From Lamellibrachia columna (lineage: Eukaryota; Annelida; Polychaeta; Sabellida; Siboglinidae), in the NCBI GenBank assembly GCA_963662155.1, contig OY759264.1, positions 17,005,142-17,069,141 of the forward strand: a stretch of DNA of 64,000 nucleotides, in the 5' to 3' direction. The notes under the pieces are model-generated. The model was not told the DNA's origin and did not search any database. It saw only the letters and a program-made list of their open reading frames with translations. The position numbers and the translations under genes were made by a program. Below, one piece after another: positions 1-12,778 of this stretch (the stretch's first letter is position 1; each line of letters opens with the position of its first letter).

Positions 1-190
1 CAATTCTTTGTCGACACGGATGAGCGGCATGCCGTCTGTCACTAATTTCAACGCATCTTGCACCTTGCCATCACCGTACACTCCTCTGTTTGCTTTTTTG
101 TTGTAATGCCTGACCTTGATTTAGACTGCAAATGAACATACAGGATAATTAAATGCGGTATAATAAAGAAATGTAATCATGCATACCTAT

Positions 191-735
<545 letters not shown>

Positions 736-3690
736 TACATGCCCACGTTTGCAAAATGTTGATATGCCACAGCGGCGGGGCAAAACGCCCACCTAGGCGT
801 ATTGCCCCCTTGGTTGGTAGGCGTCTCGCCCCAATAGTACTAATTTGATCAATAGGTGGCGTCCAATAAGCGTCCTTATTATCACCCACAATCAATGCTG
901 CTAATATATTTACAAGTTAATTATGATGATATATGCCTAGTGGCAAAACAACACACTTGGTTACGATGACTTTATTAACACAAAGGTAGACATTACATTT
1001 TACATCAATACCAAGAAAAACACGAAACGTTGATTTTCATACTTACTTTCGAACATCCACTTTAGCGCTCTTGTCAGAAGAAAGCGAGATATGGCAGCAC
1101 TTAAAAAAACATAACACGTGGTATACTGCATTAGGCGTTCGTTGGAAAAGTGCTATGGGCGTATTGCCTCACATGGGCGTATTGCCCCGCCCTACCCTAT
1201 TTAGTTATACATCGAAGATGATTTCACACACGTGGATTGTAGAGTGTCTATATGCCCAAAGTCTGAGTCAAAAATAGTATTGTGGTAACGCCAGTCTTGT
1301 GAGAAAGACAGTCTTGCGAGATGCGCTGGAAGTAGACTTATATCCAGACAGCGATTGTAGTGGTTGTCTCTTTGGCAGAGGTTACTCAGTTTTTGGGCCG
1401 CAGGAATGTGATCAGAGGAAGCCGACTTTGGAGGATATGCTCAATGGTCCCTAGCGTTATGATGAAGTCAACATTTTTATGGACAAGTTGGCGTCTGACT
1501 TTGTCGTCCCCGTCTTCTTCCAAATACCACACAGCAGTGACTACCATAGTGAATGCAGACTTGTATGTATTTTGTACACACATTTCGCACGACTGGACCA
1601 TCTCGCCTCGCATTGCAGATTAGTTCTGATTGCAGATTAGTTCTGTTGTTCATACAATTGTTTGCATTCTCGTCTAAGTCGAGCCCAGCCTGAAAGACAT
1701 GCAACCTCTGGGCTGAGCAGTTGAAGAAGTCGATCATCATATTTGTGACTGGTGGCACTTTGCTGCCATGCACAATAGTCACGGTGTCCTTTGTAACGAG
1801 TGTAAATGGCGCCGGGTATGCTCTATCAACCGTCTGGTTCGAGCTTGCACTCCAGGATGAATGCCAGCCAGATTAGGGATGGACCATTCAATTTGTGGCG
1901 GCGGGTTGGATTTAGCAAATATTGGTTTGCCATATTGATGCGGAAGCACGTGCGTACGTGCGTACGTGCGTACGGCTATCTACGCGCCTGCCTTATCATC
2001 CCATTTGAATCCTCCAAGTACATGAGAGCGCTTGCCCAACCGTCGACCAGGTGGTTGACAAGTTCGCTGCCACGAACGCACGTCGACTGGCGTTCCAAAA
2101 ACAATTGACGTCAGCTGAATTTGCCTGTCACACGTCCACATATTTCGCTTCGAGATACGGATACGTAAATACGGATAGAATGTGAATATAGTGAATATGG
2201 TACTTATGATTTTTACATGTTATTTCAAAGAAGGCATGCTTGTACATACGATGTGATCTATATTTATAAGAACAGCAACAACTTAAAGTGAAACCAAAGG
2301 CATTGTTTTGGGCCTTTGCACCTATAAGAGGGCCTAAGAAATAATCATTTGCAAATATAATCAAGGATATTACGCAAGTGGTTTACTGGGAATATGTTCT
2401 AAAAGTGAGAAATTATGTTCTAATGTCATTTTTCGTGAAAAATGACACATTCATCGGTGTTTGCAATTTTGACCAAACAGCGGCGAGCAATCCCTTAACC
2501 GCCAACGCGGTTGTGACGTAGACTGTGCATAACGCGTGTATTTTTAACGTGGTTGAGATGTGCAGTTACATTTTTTTTGCATTTATATTGTATTTACACG
2601 CAACAAAAACTGTTACAGGGCGGTACTGTGCAGCATTCGGATGTAAACATGATTCAGCTAGGTATAGAGACTTGTATTTTTTTTTCGATTTTCTCTGGAA
2701 AACCAGACAGTAGTGAAGCAAAGTCATGTTTTGAAGTTGATATATTATTTTCATCAACTAATGGGTCAAGATCCTCCAAAACGTCGGCGTCGGAGAACGT
2801 TAAAGCCTGAAGCGGTACCGACAATCTTCCAGCATGTACCTCAGCCGAAGGCTTCGACACAACGCTCGATCAAAAGAACTGTCAAATCGGAACGCGAGGC
2901 GGTTAGTAAACAATGATTGAATGGACTATCTTATTAAATAAGTTGACGTAAACAGCATGTCCAAACTTACTGTCAAGTGTGTGACTAAAATCGTCTACGT
3001 CTACGATCAGGCGTTTAAAGTTGGAGTTGTGGGAAACCTAGTCAGCACTCTTGACGTAGGATTCTGAACAAATATGGCGCTGCCCATGCAAAAAAGATTT
3101 TCGGTGTTCAAAGAGGTATATTTATTTAACCACTTAGTGATATTCTAGATTATAGTTGCAAGTGGTTAGTTTTCAAGTATTCTTATAGATGCAATAGCCC
3201 AAAAATGCATTTGGTTTCATTTTAACAGGATAGGGAAAACACTAGTAACCGTTCTGTGGTTAACACCAGTTATACGTTCAAGAACGAGTCGAGAGCCCCG
3301 CTCGTGGAAAATCACTCGGACAAGGCCAATAATTACACTAGAATGGTATATGACAGGGTCTCAACCTCAGTCCCATCCAACCTCCCACATCCCACCAATT
3401 TTGAGAGTCCACCTCCTACCAATCACACCTCCCACCTATTTCTTAGATCAATCTCCCACCATTTTTAGGAACAACACCCCACCTCCCACCAATTTTAGGA
3501 ACAACCTCCCACTTCCTGCCACCCCCGTCACACTAGCGCTCAATGGGAAAGTTAACTGCTTCAAACTTATAACTGCAACTGTGTTACGGCTACGTATGAG
3601 ATAAGTTCAACTTATCAACTGCTATACGTTAAATATTGAGATACGTTCGGAGAATGGAACGTATTTCTGAAACTGCCTAATACTAACAGT
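736..3690. other. Stretch with no supported gene
   Basis: I see no convincing gene here. The motif gggcgtattgcc recurs near 795, 1147 and 1171, and a short gtgcgtac tandem lies at 1949-1973. Minus-strand frames at 1386-1782 look faintly protein-like but are broken by a 17-bp tandem duplication near 1617-1648, and I do not recognise the product. Confidence 0.5.
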
Positions 3691-3757
3691 TAATAGATCC
3701 GCCCCCACCGACAACCACCGGAGATCTAAACCCGTGGTCCATCTACCAGAGGAGACA

Positions 3758-4432
3758 CGGCCCCGCGATCCAACCTCTGGGGATCCGATACCCGCGATCT
3801 AACCACCGGGGATCCGATACCCGCGATCCAACCACCGGGGATCCGATACCCGCGATCCAACCACAGGGGATCCGATACCCGAGATCCAACCTCCGGGGAT
3901 CCGATACCCGCGATCCAACCACTGAAGATCCGACTCCGCGGTCCATGCAGCCACCGGAGTACGGCAAGCGGGAAGCCACTTTCAACGGTCCGGCCACCGG
4001 GGAGCCGCTCTCGACAGTCTTGCCACCGGGAGCCACTCTCAACGATGTAACCACCGGGAGCCGCTATCGATGGTCCAGCCACCGTGGAGCCTCTCTCGAA
4101 AGTCCGGTCACCGGGGAAGCGCTCTCGATGGTATGGCCCCCAGGGAACCGCTCTGGATGGTAGGGCTACCGGGGATCCGCTTCCAACATTGGGGCCACCA
4201 GGCAGCCGCTCTCGTTGATCCGGTCACCGGTGAACCACTATTGACAGTAGGACCACCGGGAGCCACTCTCGACGGTAATACCACCGGGAGCCGCTCTCGA
4301 CAGTATGGCCAACGGAGAGCCGCTCTCGACGGTAGAACAAACGGAGAGCCGCTATCGATAGATTGACTACCGGGAAGCCGGTCTCGACGGTCAGGCCGCC
4401 AGAGACCCGCTCTCGACGGTCCGGTCATTTGA
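3758..4432. repeat. GC-rich degenerate minisatellite
   Basis: Two related tandem blocks. At 3758-3930 the unit is about 29 bp (ccaccggggatccgataccc and similar). At 3950-4432 a diverged unit of about 28-30 bp contains ccgctctcgacggt and ccaccggga. Composition is strikingly GC-rich against AT-rich surroundings. Open frames on both strands here are by-products of the repeat. Confidence 0.8.
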
Positions 4433-4649
4433 ACATATCGACAAAACTTGGGGCTTTGTTCTCTTCTGCGAGGGGAGCACCAAAACGTCGCCGAAGAGGG
4501 CCACAGCGTTCTGCGAAGAAACATGGAACGGGACGGGAAAGAGGGTGCGGCGAAGAAGAAGATCTTTCGGAGGAAAACGCCGAGGATGTCGGCCTGTCTC
4601 TGCAAGCGTGTATGAGGCGTGGATAGCTTCTTTAGCGGGTGGTGAAGTG

Positions 4650-4900
4650 GGACACGAGACCTCGTTCCCCAATCTGTTCGTGTCGCTCAGGACACTCCTT
4701 ACCATGTGCCTGAGTGTCGCCTCTTGTGAGAGAAGCTTCTCGTAACTGAATATCATCATTACGTAGGCCTACCTTCACTCACGTTTGAACAAGAGCGAGT
4801 GAGTAATCTCGCGATCCTGTCGATCGAGCGGGAGCTTAGCAATGTCGTTGACATCGATTCCCTGATCAATAAGTTCGCGGTACTCAAAACCCGATAGAGA
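4650..4900 (+). pseudogene. hAT transposase C-terminal (dimerisation) remnant
   Basis: The plus-strand frame reads FPNLFVSLRTLLT, then SVASCERSFS, the signature of the hAT C-terminal dimerisation region. It then continues through in-frame stops (TAA at about 4744) into residues resembling the family's distal helices. Only this tail is recognisable, the catalytic core is absent, and I see no terminal repeats, so this is an old fragment. Confidence 0.7.
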
Positions 4901-6440
4901 ACACGAAGGAGCTTCCGCGTTCGGGACTGACGTTTCACTTCCGGTCTCGTCGGCCGATCGTCGTCGTTGTGGTCGCCATGACAGTTGTGGGACGAGTTTG
5001 TATTGAAATAATTTGATGTTGAAATTTATTATTTTTGACCAGTAACTAGTCAGTCATTCATTCATGGTGGAAATTGGAGGGGTTTAAAATTTTTGTTGGA
5101 CGGTTTTTCTTGCTTTTGTTGGAGGTGTGAATTTCAGGTTAAAGGATGGCTCTGCTGGATCATTATCAATATTTTCAAAGTTGATGTTGGAGCAATGATC
5201 AGGCACTATACCTTGGTATAAATAATTTTTGTTTACTCTAAACTGTATGTCATGCTGTCAAATGTTTGATAAATCACAAGTATGATTACTGCCAGTTTCT
5301 TAATATAAGTTCTTCATAAATTTCATGTTACTGGTTTTTCGGTCAACAATAATTTTGTTTCGAAATGGTTAATAGACGTTGCAGTATCCCCCGTTAATTG
5401 TATGTCTAATTTTAAGGTGGATTATCACATGGGGGTTAAAAGATATCTACATACAGGTCAATGTCCGCATTTAATAACATGATGTACTTGGTTAAATGCG
5501 TCATTGTCCATAAAATAAACGGGCATTTTTGTATAAGACTGCATCGTCAAATGATTTAACCTATCGTGAATCCGGTTCGTCGATGTCCTCATATGTAGCG
5601 TGTGAATAGCTTAAGTAATATCCGCAGTCGGTTTAATAAAAAATTGCGTATTATCGAAAGATTTGACTTCAGTCGTTAGATCTGCATAGGCTCAAAATAG
5701 TGGATATCCGAAACGGTAAACACTTTATGGGGTCAAGGCTGATCATGGGCGTCACTTCCGTCCTCTCGCCGATCACATGACGAAATTATGACATTTCACC
5801 AAGGGCGAAATTCGTTAGTTTTCAGCGTTTCCATTTTCACTTCAATAAATGCTGGATCAATCATTAGATAATACAAATTGCATACAAAAGTTGCACAAAC
5901 GAGCTAGCGTGTCGTAGTGGATACTAGGTAGGTTTAATTTTTGGAAAATTAATTTGAAATGAGACGAACAAAAACATCGAATTGAGGAGGGACCCTTAAT
6001 GAGATTAATTAGTTGTCTCTTTTTAGTACGTCAGTGATTTAAATTAACATTTTCCTCTGTTTGGTATTGCTGTTAGTCGCATTTTTCCAATCCTAAGTAC
6101 GTCGATCCGATATGTATGCATGTTCTGATCTAGATAATCCCTACAGCACACTAACCCTTTTTGTTCATTCATTTTCCATGTGAATCTATAAAATGAGAAC
6201 CACAGGTGCAGAGTCCGCAGTCTCCAAGCTTGGACAAATAGTTAATTTGGGATGTCCTAGCGAGTGCCCATAGTATGTTGCTATGACCACCTGGTGTCAA
6301 ACACACATATCATGTCAGTAAACGGACAGAAAACAGCCCCTAGTCCCGGGATTGCCAGACACTAGAGAGCGATGTGGCACACTTGGGGATGCTAAGAATC
6401 TCCCGGTAAAGGTTATGTTGTGTACATCCACAGAAAACAT
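4901..6440. other. Non-coding stretch with a MITE-like fragment
   Basis: No gene is supported. At about 5885-6001 lies a reverse-oriented fragment of the dispersed family-B repeat also found in ZCCHC4 and TMEM129 introns. It is recognised by acgagctagcgtgtcgtagt and the terminal attgaggagggaccc. Confidence 0.5.
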
Positions 6441-6850
6441 TCAGAAGTTAAAGAAAGAGAATAATTCCATCGTGACATGGAATGTGAGGACACTTCTCCT
6501 ATGGTGCTGAGGTTTGGACGTTAGGACACAATCTCTTGACGTTTTTGAGGTATGTTGCATGCTGACTATCTGGTGTTACTAGGGCAAACAGATTACAACA
6601 TATCAAGACCAGAGAGGACACTTTCATCCCTGAATCCATCACAGATGTCATCAGACACAGAAGATTCCTGTAGTTGGTGCACGTTTGCTGTATAACAAGA
6701 GATAACATCGTCAGCCAAGTATACAAACAATATATCAAAGTACGTCGGAAGATAGGAAGCCCACTGAAGAGGTGGAGTGACCAGACCAGGAGTGACACTG
6801 GGCTCCCGCTGTTGACAACAGAGCGACACGTCGGAAGATAGAACAGGACG
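6440..6850 (+). pseudogene. Non-LTR retroelement remnant, endonuclease start joined to RT end
   Basis: Around 6455-6485 a plus frame reads SIVTWNVRTLL, like the start of the endonuclease domain of RTE-type elements. Within a few bases it jumps to YGAEVWTLG, followed by residues like the C-terminal part of the RT region (RTREDTFIPESI-type, then a weak RKIGSPLKRWSDQ). Most of the endonuclease and RT are missing and stops interrupt the frame. This is a deleted copy. Confidence 0.6.
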
Positions 6851-7171
6851 GGATGATGCAACTTCCAGGAGGGGTCAATATGGCCTATGCATTTTAAGTC
6901 AAGTCAAGTAATAAAGTTGTCAGCGGCCCGTGAGCTTTCACCTGGCTACAGTGGCTCTCCCCGGTTGCGAACATCGTTGGCTACTCTCTAGTACAACAAT
7001 ATTATATAGACAGTCTGCGTACCAACCAGCACGGACACAATAATATATTCAAAACTAGTTTTATATATACTAACAAGTCACATTTACGTTTACTCACATA
7101 TCATGTTAATCACGGTTTACTCATATATCATATATAGCAGTGTTTTTTTGACATACAGTTTAAACGGAGGC

Positions 7172-7345
7172 CTTCTGCGATTTGATGACGTCCCGGGTGG
7201 GGGCAGCACCAGAGCACGGAAGCCCTGCATACTCTAATGACGTCACGGGTGGAGGCAGCACGAGGCCCTGTCAACTCTGATGGCGTCCCGAGTGGGGCAG
7301 CACTAGTCCATGGACGCACTGTATACTCTGATGGCGTCCCGTATG
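7172..7345. repeat. About 50-bp minisatellite spanning the RING gene stop codon
   Basis: Three to four diverged units, each containing ctctgatggcgtccc (plus strand) and ggggcagcac. The copy at 7292-7342 contains the last codons and stop of the RING gene, so the array in the 3' flank looks derived from the coding end. Confidence 0.7.
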
Positions 7346-10300
7346 GGGGCTCGACACATGAGACAGTTGGAGCCGCGAGCGCGCAGTTCCATGCCGCACG
7401 AGTAACACACGCACATGTGACCACACTGGTAGAAGACAGTATCCACGCTGCGGTCAAGGCATATCAAGCAGCGACCATCACTGGCCGGACGTGACTGGGA
7501 CTGGACATCGGAAGTGCCTTGTCCGTCAGTGCGAGGGCGATCTACCGCGTGGTCAACGGCTACAAACAGACAGTTACCGATGGTAAAAGTTGAAAGTACA
7601 CAGTCTATCATTCTCCCTTCTCCCCCTCTCTCCCCTCCAGTGTCTTTCTCTGCGTACAAGCATACATGTATATTACGTATTTTCAAAACAACACTACACA
7701 ATTACGTTCTTCACACAATAAACACATTACACAAAAATCAGGGCATACGAAAAGTTGAGTCACGATATATATTATTCAACACGATGACGTTTTGTGCCAA
7801 ACTATGAATAAAGACAGATTCGATAACACTTTAAAATGGGACTTGGTGTTTGCTGATGACGACACCAACCGTCTCGTTTTCTTTTGTGCTTTTAAAAAAG
7901 TATGGACAATTTAATAGTAGTCCACGTGACACACGACGCACCTGTTGTCGCCTGTCCACACGCCAGACTGGCAGACACCTCCTGTCTGATAGAACGCTGA
8001 ATCTCGAGCTGAAGGTCGAAGCTTAGTTGCATCGTCCTCGCCAGCGACTGCACCTGACTTCGCAGCTGTTGCATTTCATGCCTCAAAGCCCGGTTGCTCT
8101 GCAAACGACCACGTTGTTTTGTGTGTGCTTCTAGACTGTTTCATATTATCGAGTAGTCAGATGCACGAACAGCGAGCTAATTGGGGTGTGTCAGTATGGC
8201 ATAACACGCCGTGGAATTTAACGCACATCTACTTCATCAGTGACAACAATGAGACACTACTTCTGACGTCATCGACGAAAACAACAAGATATTGCTTATT
8301 ATACAATTGTTTATCTTGTGCATGATCATTCCCGGCGTGAACATATACAAGTTACCCTGGTGCACCAATGATTCCAAGTGACCAACTTTCCAGTAATCTG
8401 TGGCGATTTTTGTAGAATCCCACTTCTGACACCATCCCGTAACCAACACCAGACACGCTTAGTGAGCGACAGCACATGTTTATTCGGGTAAAAATCATAC
8501 AAACCACTGTCCAGCATTTAACTATTAAAGTCCAGGACTCTGACTAATGGGTTTAATGTACATACTGTTAGCTAGGTATCTTATAACGGTAAAATGTCAT
8601 GACACAGGTTGCCAATGGCAACATTAAAACAGTGTGACAGTGTCGGCATCAAGGCGCCGCGTCCACTCACCTGCTCGTAAGGCACAGACACAGCCGCTGT
8701 GGCGCTCACCACCGAGATGGCGTCCAGTTCGTCGGACCCCGACCCGGCCGGGAGGGCAGCGCCGATGCCGAGGCTCGTGAAGTCGTTGCGGCGGTGAGAA
8801 GCAGACGACGGCAGCGATCGCAGTGCCTCCTGTGCGCGGCGTCCGTCGATGCCAGAGTCCGCAACGTGGCGCTGTAGGCAATAAATTCACACATTCTGCG
8901 AATACGATCAAAAAAGTTACTAATTCTATTGAGTTAACTTTATCAGGACCACACGGTGCTGTTACATTGCTATCTTGTTACTTAGACCGCAAGTTAAAGA
9001 GACTAACAACAAGGCACTAGCTAAATTGCTTTATCGGTGTGTACACAAAGTTTAATATTGTATGTACTATGCCAACATAAAAAAAATTAAGTAAAATGTA
9101 TTTATTGGTAAAATTAGATGTTTAATGCATCTAACTCGCAAAGCCCGCGTAAAAATTCGAAGTTAATGAGATGAGCGATCACGTGGTTTTGTGACGTCAA
9201 TGATGATATGGGTTTACATTCAATCAGTGATTTCTACGCAATGCTTCAGTATAGTTTCACTCGCGTTGCTGTAGCGAGTGGTATCGATGTCAATTTTCCA
9301 GAATAAAACGTATAATGTAACGATTTCGAACTTCTAGCGGCGAGTGATACCGCAGAATTATCTTCGAACTCGGCTCTTTCGGAGTAGTTTAGCGACGCCA
9401 GTAACCATTGACTTCGAACTTATTTACTTTCTGACTGAACCATGAAAACGACAACATAGAGCTGCCAAACTTCTCCTCATATATCTACCATAAGCATATA
9501 TGTGTGACGTGGTCAAACATTACTCTTACTTCCAAACAAAGATCAAAATCAACGAAAACTAGTAATGGATTAACCTTCACTTTAAGGGTTTGTTATTTCT
9601 GTACTTGTCGTCAAATGGACGCCAAAGTCTAACTAGATAGTGTTGAAGTACACTGCTTTGTCTGTTTCGTACAGGTGTGAATAAAAGACCATGCTTTACA
9701 TTCAAAATGATCTGACGAAAAACACTGTATGGATCAATGACCATAAATTATGCAGATGTCTCCGTTGTATTCACAATACAATAATCGCTTATCGCTGTCA
9801 TTGCTCTGTATTTGATTTAATTAAAAACAAAAACTGGGGAGAATTTCCCCTGATGAAGGAAACGCATTAAAATATGGAATATAGAAACAAGATATTATAA
9901 AAATTGTAATTTAATTTATTTACATTATTCAACTGTATATAATGTAGTTTTTGGTGTAATATATTATATATTATATGATATGAATTTTAAGGATACAACG
10001 AATTGTATAAGTTCTAATGATCGTCTCGTCGACTGCGTGTTAAAATGGAAAAAATATAGCGCCGTATTTTATGCAAAAGGAAGCGAAAGCTCTAAAAGCA
10101 GATACAAAGTAACAATTTCGGGTTAATCTGGAAATAAATCAATAAAAAAATAAGAGAAAAAATAGAATGATGCTTTATTCACAGAAAGACACGCATTAAA
10201 CTTCATGTGATCGCTACAAAACCGTTTGGGCCGAAATCACTATGCTCGCTGTGCTTGAGACTGAAGTTACCAGAGTTGCGGACCGAACTGTCCAAAGAAT

Positions 10301-12740
10301 GCTGTCCGAATTAACCGGACCGAATTCACCGTGAGCCGACATCATATAGGGCCTATCAGCGCTGACAGCTCGCTTCGATCCTAGGTCGGCGCCCGTGTCG
10401 CTGAATGTGTTCTACGGATTGGTGGCATCAACATAGCTTTCACTACTGGGAATAATGTGACCACATCATACTCTTTCAAAGAGAGTTTAGCATCAGTATA
10501 GCCCAGGGCTGCACCTTTTCTGGTCCGGATCGTAATCGAAAAAAATTTCCTCGAAGCGCGCAAAGTTTATGCTTTTGACAGAATATCGTAATATGGCAGT
10601 TTGACTATTTATGTACACCGAGCCTTACCCTCAGGTTCCGCTGACGACTTATGTACACCGAGCCTTACCCTCATGTTCCGCTGACGATTTATGTACACCG
10701 AGCCTTACCCTCATGTTCCGCTGACGACTTATGTACACCGAGCCTTACCCTCAGGTTCCGCTGACGACTTATGTACGCCGAGCCTTACCCTCAGGTTCCG
10801 CTGACGACTTATGTACACCGAGCCTTACCCTCAGGTTCCGCTGACGACTTATGTACACCGAGCCTTACCCTCAGGTTCCGCTGACGACTTATGTACACCG
10901 AGCCTTACCCTCAGGTTCCGCTGACGACTTATGTACACTGAGCCTTACCCTCAGGTTCCGCTGACGACTTATGTGCACCGAGCCTTACCCTCAGGTTCCA
11001 CTGACGACTTATGTGCACCGAGCCTTACCCTCAGGTTCCGCTGACGACTTATGTGCACCGAGCCTTACCTTCAGGTTCCGCTGACGACTTATGTGCACCG
11101 AGCCTTACCCTCAGGTTCCGCTGACGACTTATGTGCACCGAGCCTTACCCTCAGGTTCCACTGACGACTTATGTACACCGAGCCTTACCCTCAGGTTCCA
11201 CTGACGACTTATGTACACAGAGCCTTACCCTCAGGTTCCGCTCGAGCCTGTCCCGGCGTTCGCTCTGCAGCGTCGACGTGACGAGTTGCCGCTGGACGAG
11301 GTCGCTGATTTCCGCCACGAGACTCTCCCTATCCGCCTCCTGCAGTCGCTCCCACATCGACGTCCCGTCAGCCCTGGACACCATAGGTTCATTTCAATTG
11401 TTAAAGGTTTAATTCTTTAACTCAACTAATTTAATTTAATTAATCAACTTTACCATTTAACACAGGCAATTTATAAGTTACTTGTAAGTTAATTAATTTC
11501 TTTTCAAGTTAATTGTCCCATCTCTAATGTACCCCATCCATATCATATTAAAGGCCGGTTCACACAAGTCCTGGGTTCATTTCGATTGTTAAAGCTTTAA
11601 TTCCTGAAAAGAATTAACTCAATTAATTTAATTAATCAACTTTACTATTTAATTAGGCAATTTCTAAGTTACTTGTAAGTTAATTAATTTCTTTTCAAGT
11701 TAATTGTCCCAGCTCTGATGTACACCTCCACAGCGCATTAAACGCCGGTTCACACAAGCGATTAATTGTTCAACTGGTTGGCCGACACGGCGTCGCGTGA
11801 CATCGCGATGCAAGAATCGGTCACGTAAACACCCCGCGAGACAGATGAATGAGGCCAATCTGTGGCTACGATAGTATCAGTGAGGTTTGGACAGATCCCA
11901 GTTTGGCGGACACTTGGCCGCGATTTTGAAGCAGTGGCCAATCAGCAGGTGCACCCGTCGTGACCTTTAATTAAAGTTCAAGTCGGGAATGGCGCGAGTC
12001 AATATATATATAGGTAGCAATCTCAAAACGTGTTGCTCGTCGTCTTAACGAGCACATACAATTATTTAGCTGCGCATTATCATGCGACACGGTGTCGCCC
12101 GACTAATTTAATTTGTTGGGGTGGCACAAATCGTCCGTATAAACCGGCCTTTACCTATCACATATTAACGTGATGGAGAAGGAGCTCATTGCAACCGTAT
12201 TTTGGCGTAGTCTGCTGTCGTCCGTGGTTTCCTTCTGGGAACCCTCAAATCGAAAGTGTTTGCTACTATTATGTGCTCAAACACGTTTAAACAACCTACC
12301 TAGCATCGAACTGTTGTAGCCAGGCCTGTGCGAATGTCGCTGTTGCCTCGGGCAGATGTGCTTCTCTCGCGGCTTGTAGAATCGTTTCTCGGTTTGCGTG
12401 CGTGTGCTGTTGTTCCGGCGACGAAGGTGATTCCCCTTGCTGTGGCTGTGGTCGCGTCGCTGGCAAATGCTCACTGTGCTGATGCACCACTTCGGCCAAG
12501 TCTACTTGTTGACGGTGTGCCTCCCGCATACGGCCTTGGGATTCTTGTCGGAAAAGAAGGATTTAATTAGCGAGTTGCAGAATTCGCTACAATACATGAT
12601 ATGCTTATGTAGATGAGACGTAACTCACCTGTACGGTTAATTCATATAACATAGGATCAAAATGGAGGGGGGGGTCAACCGTAGTCAACCATTAGTTAAC
12701 CGTACTACCGTGTAGTGGCGCGACAGGTTACATACGAAAA

Positions 12741-12778
<38 letters not shown>

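Noticed and set aside
2525..2860. Possible THAP-like exon (YCAAFGCKHD)
   Set aside because: Too short, no conserved downstream histidine or C-terminal motif, and no partner exon found.
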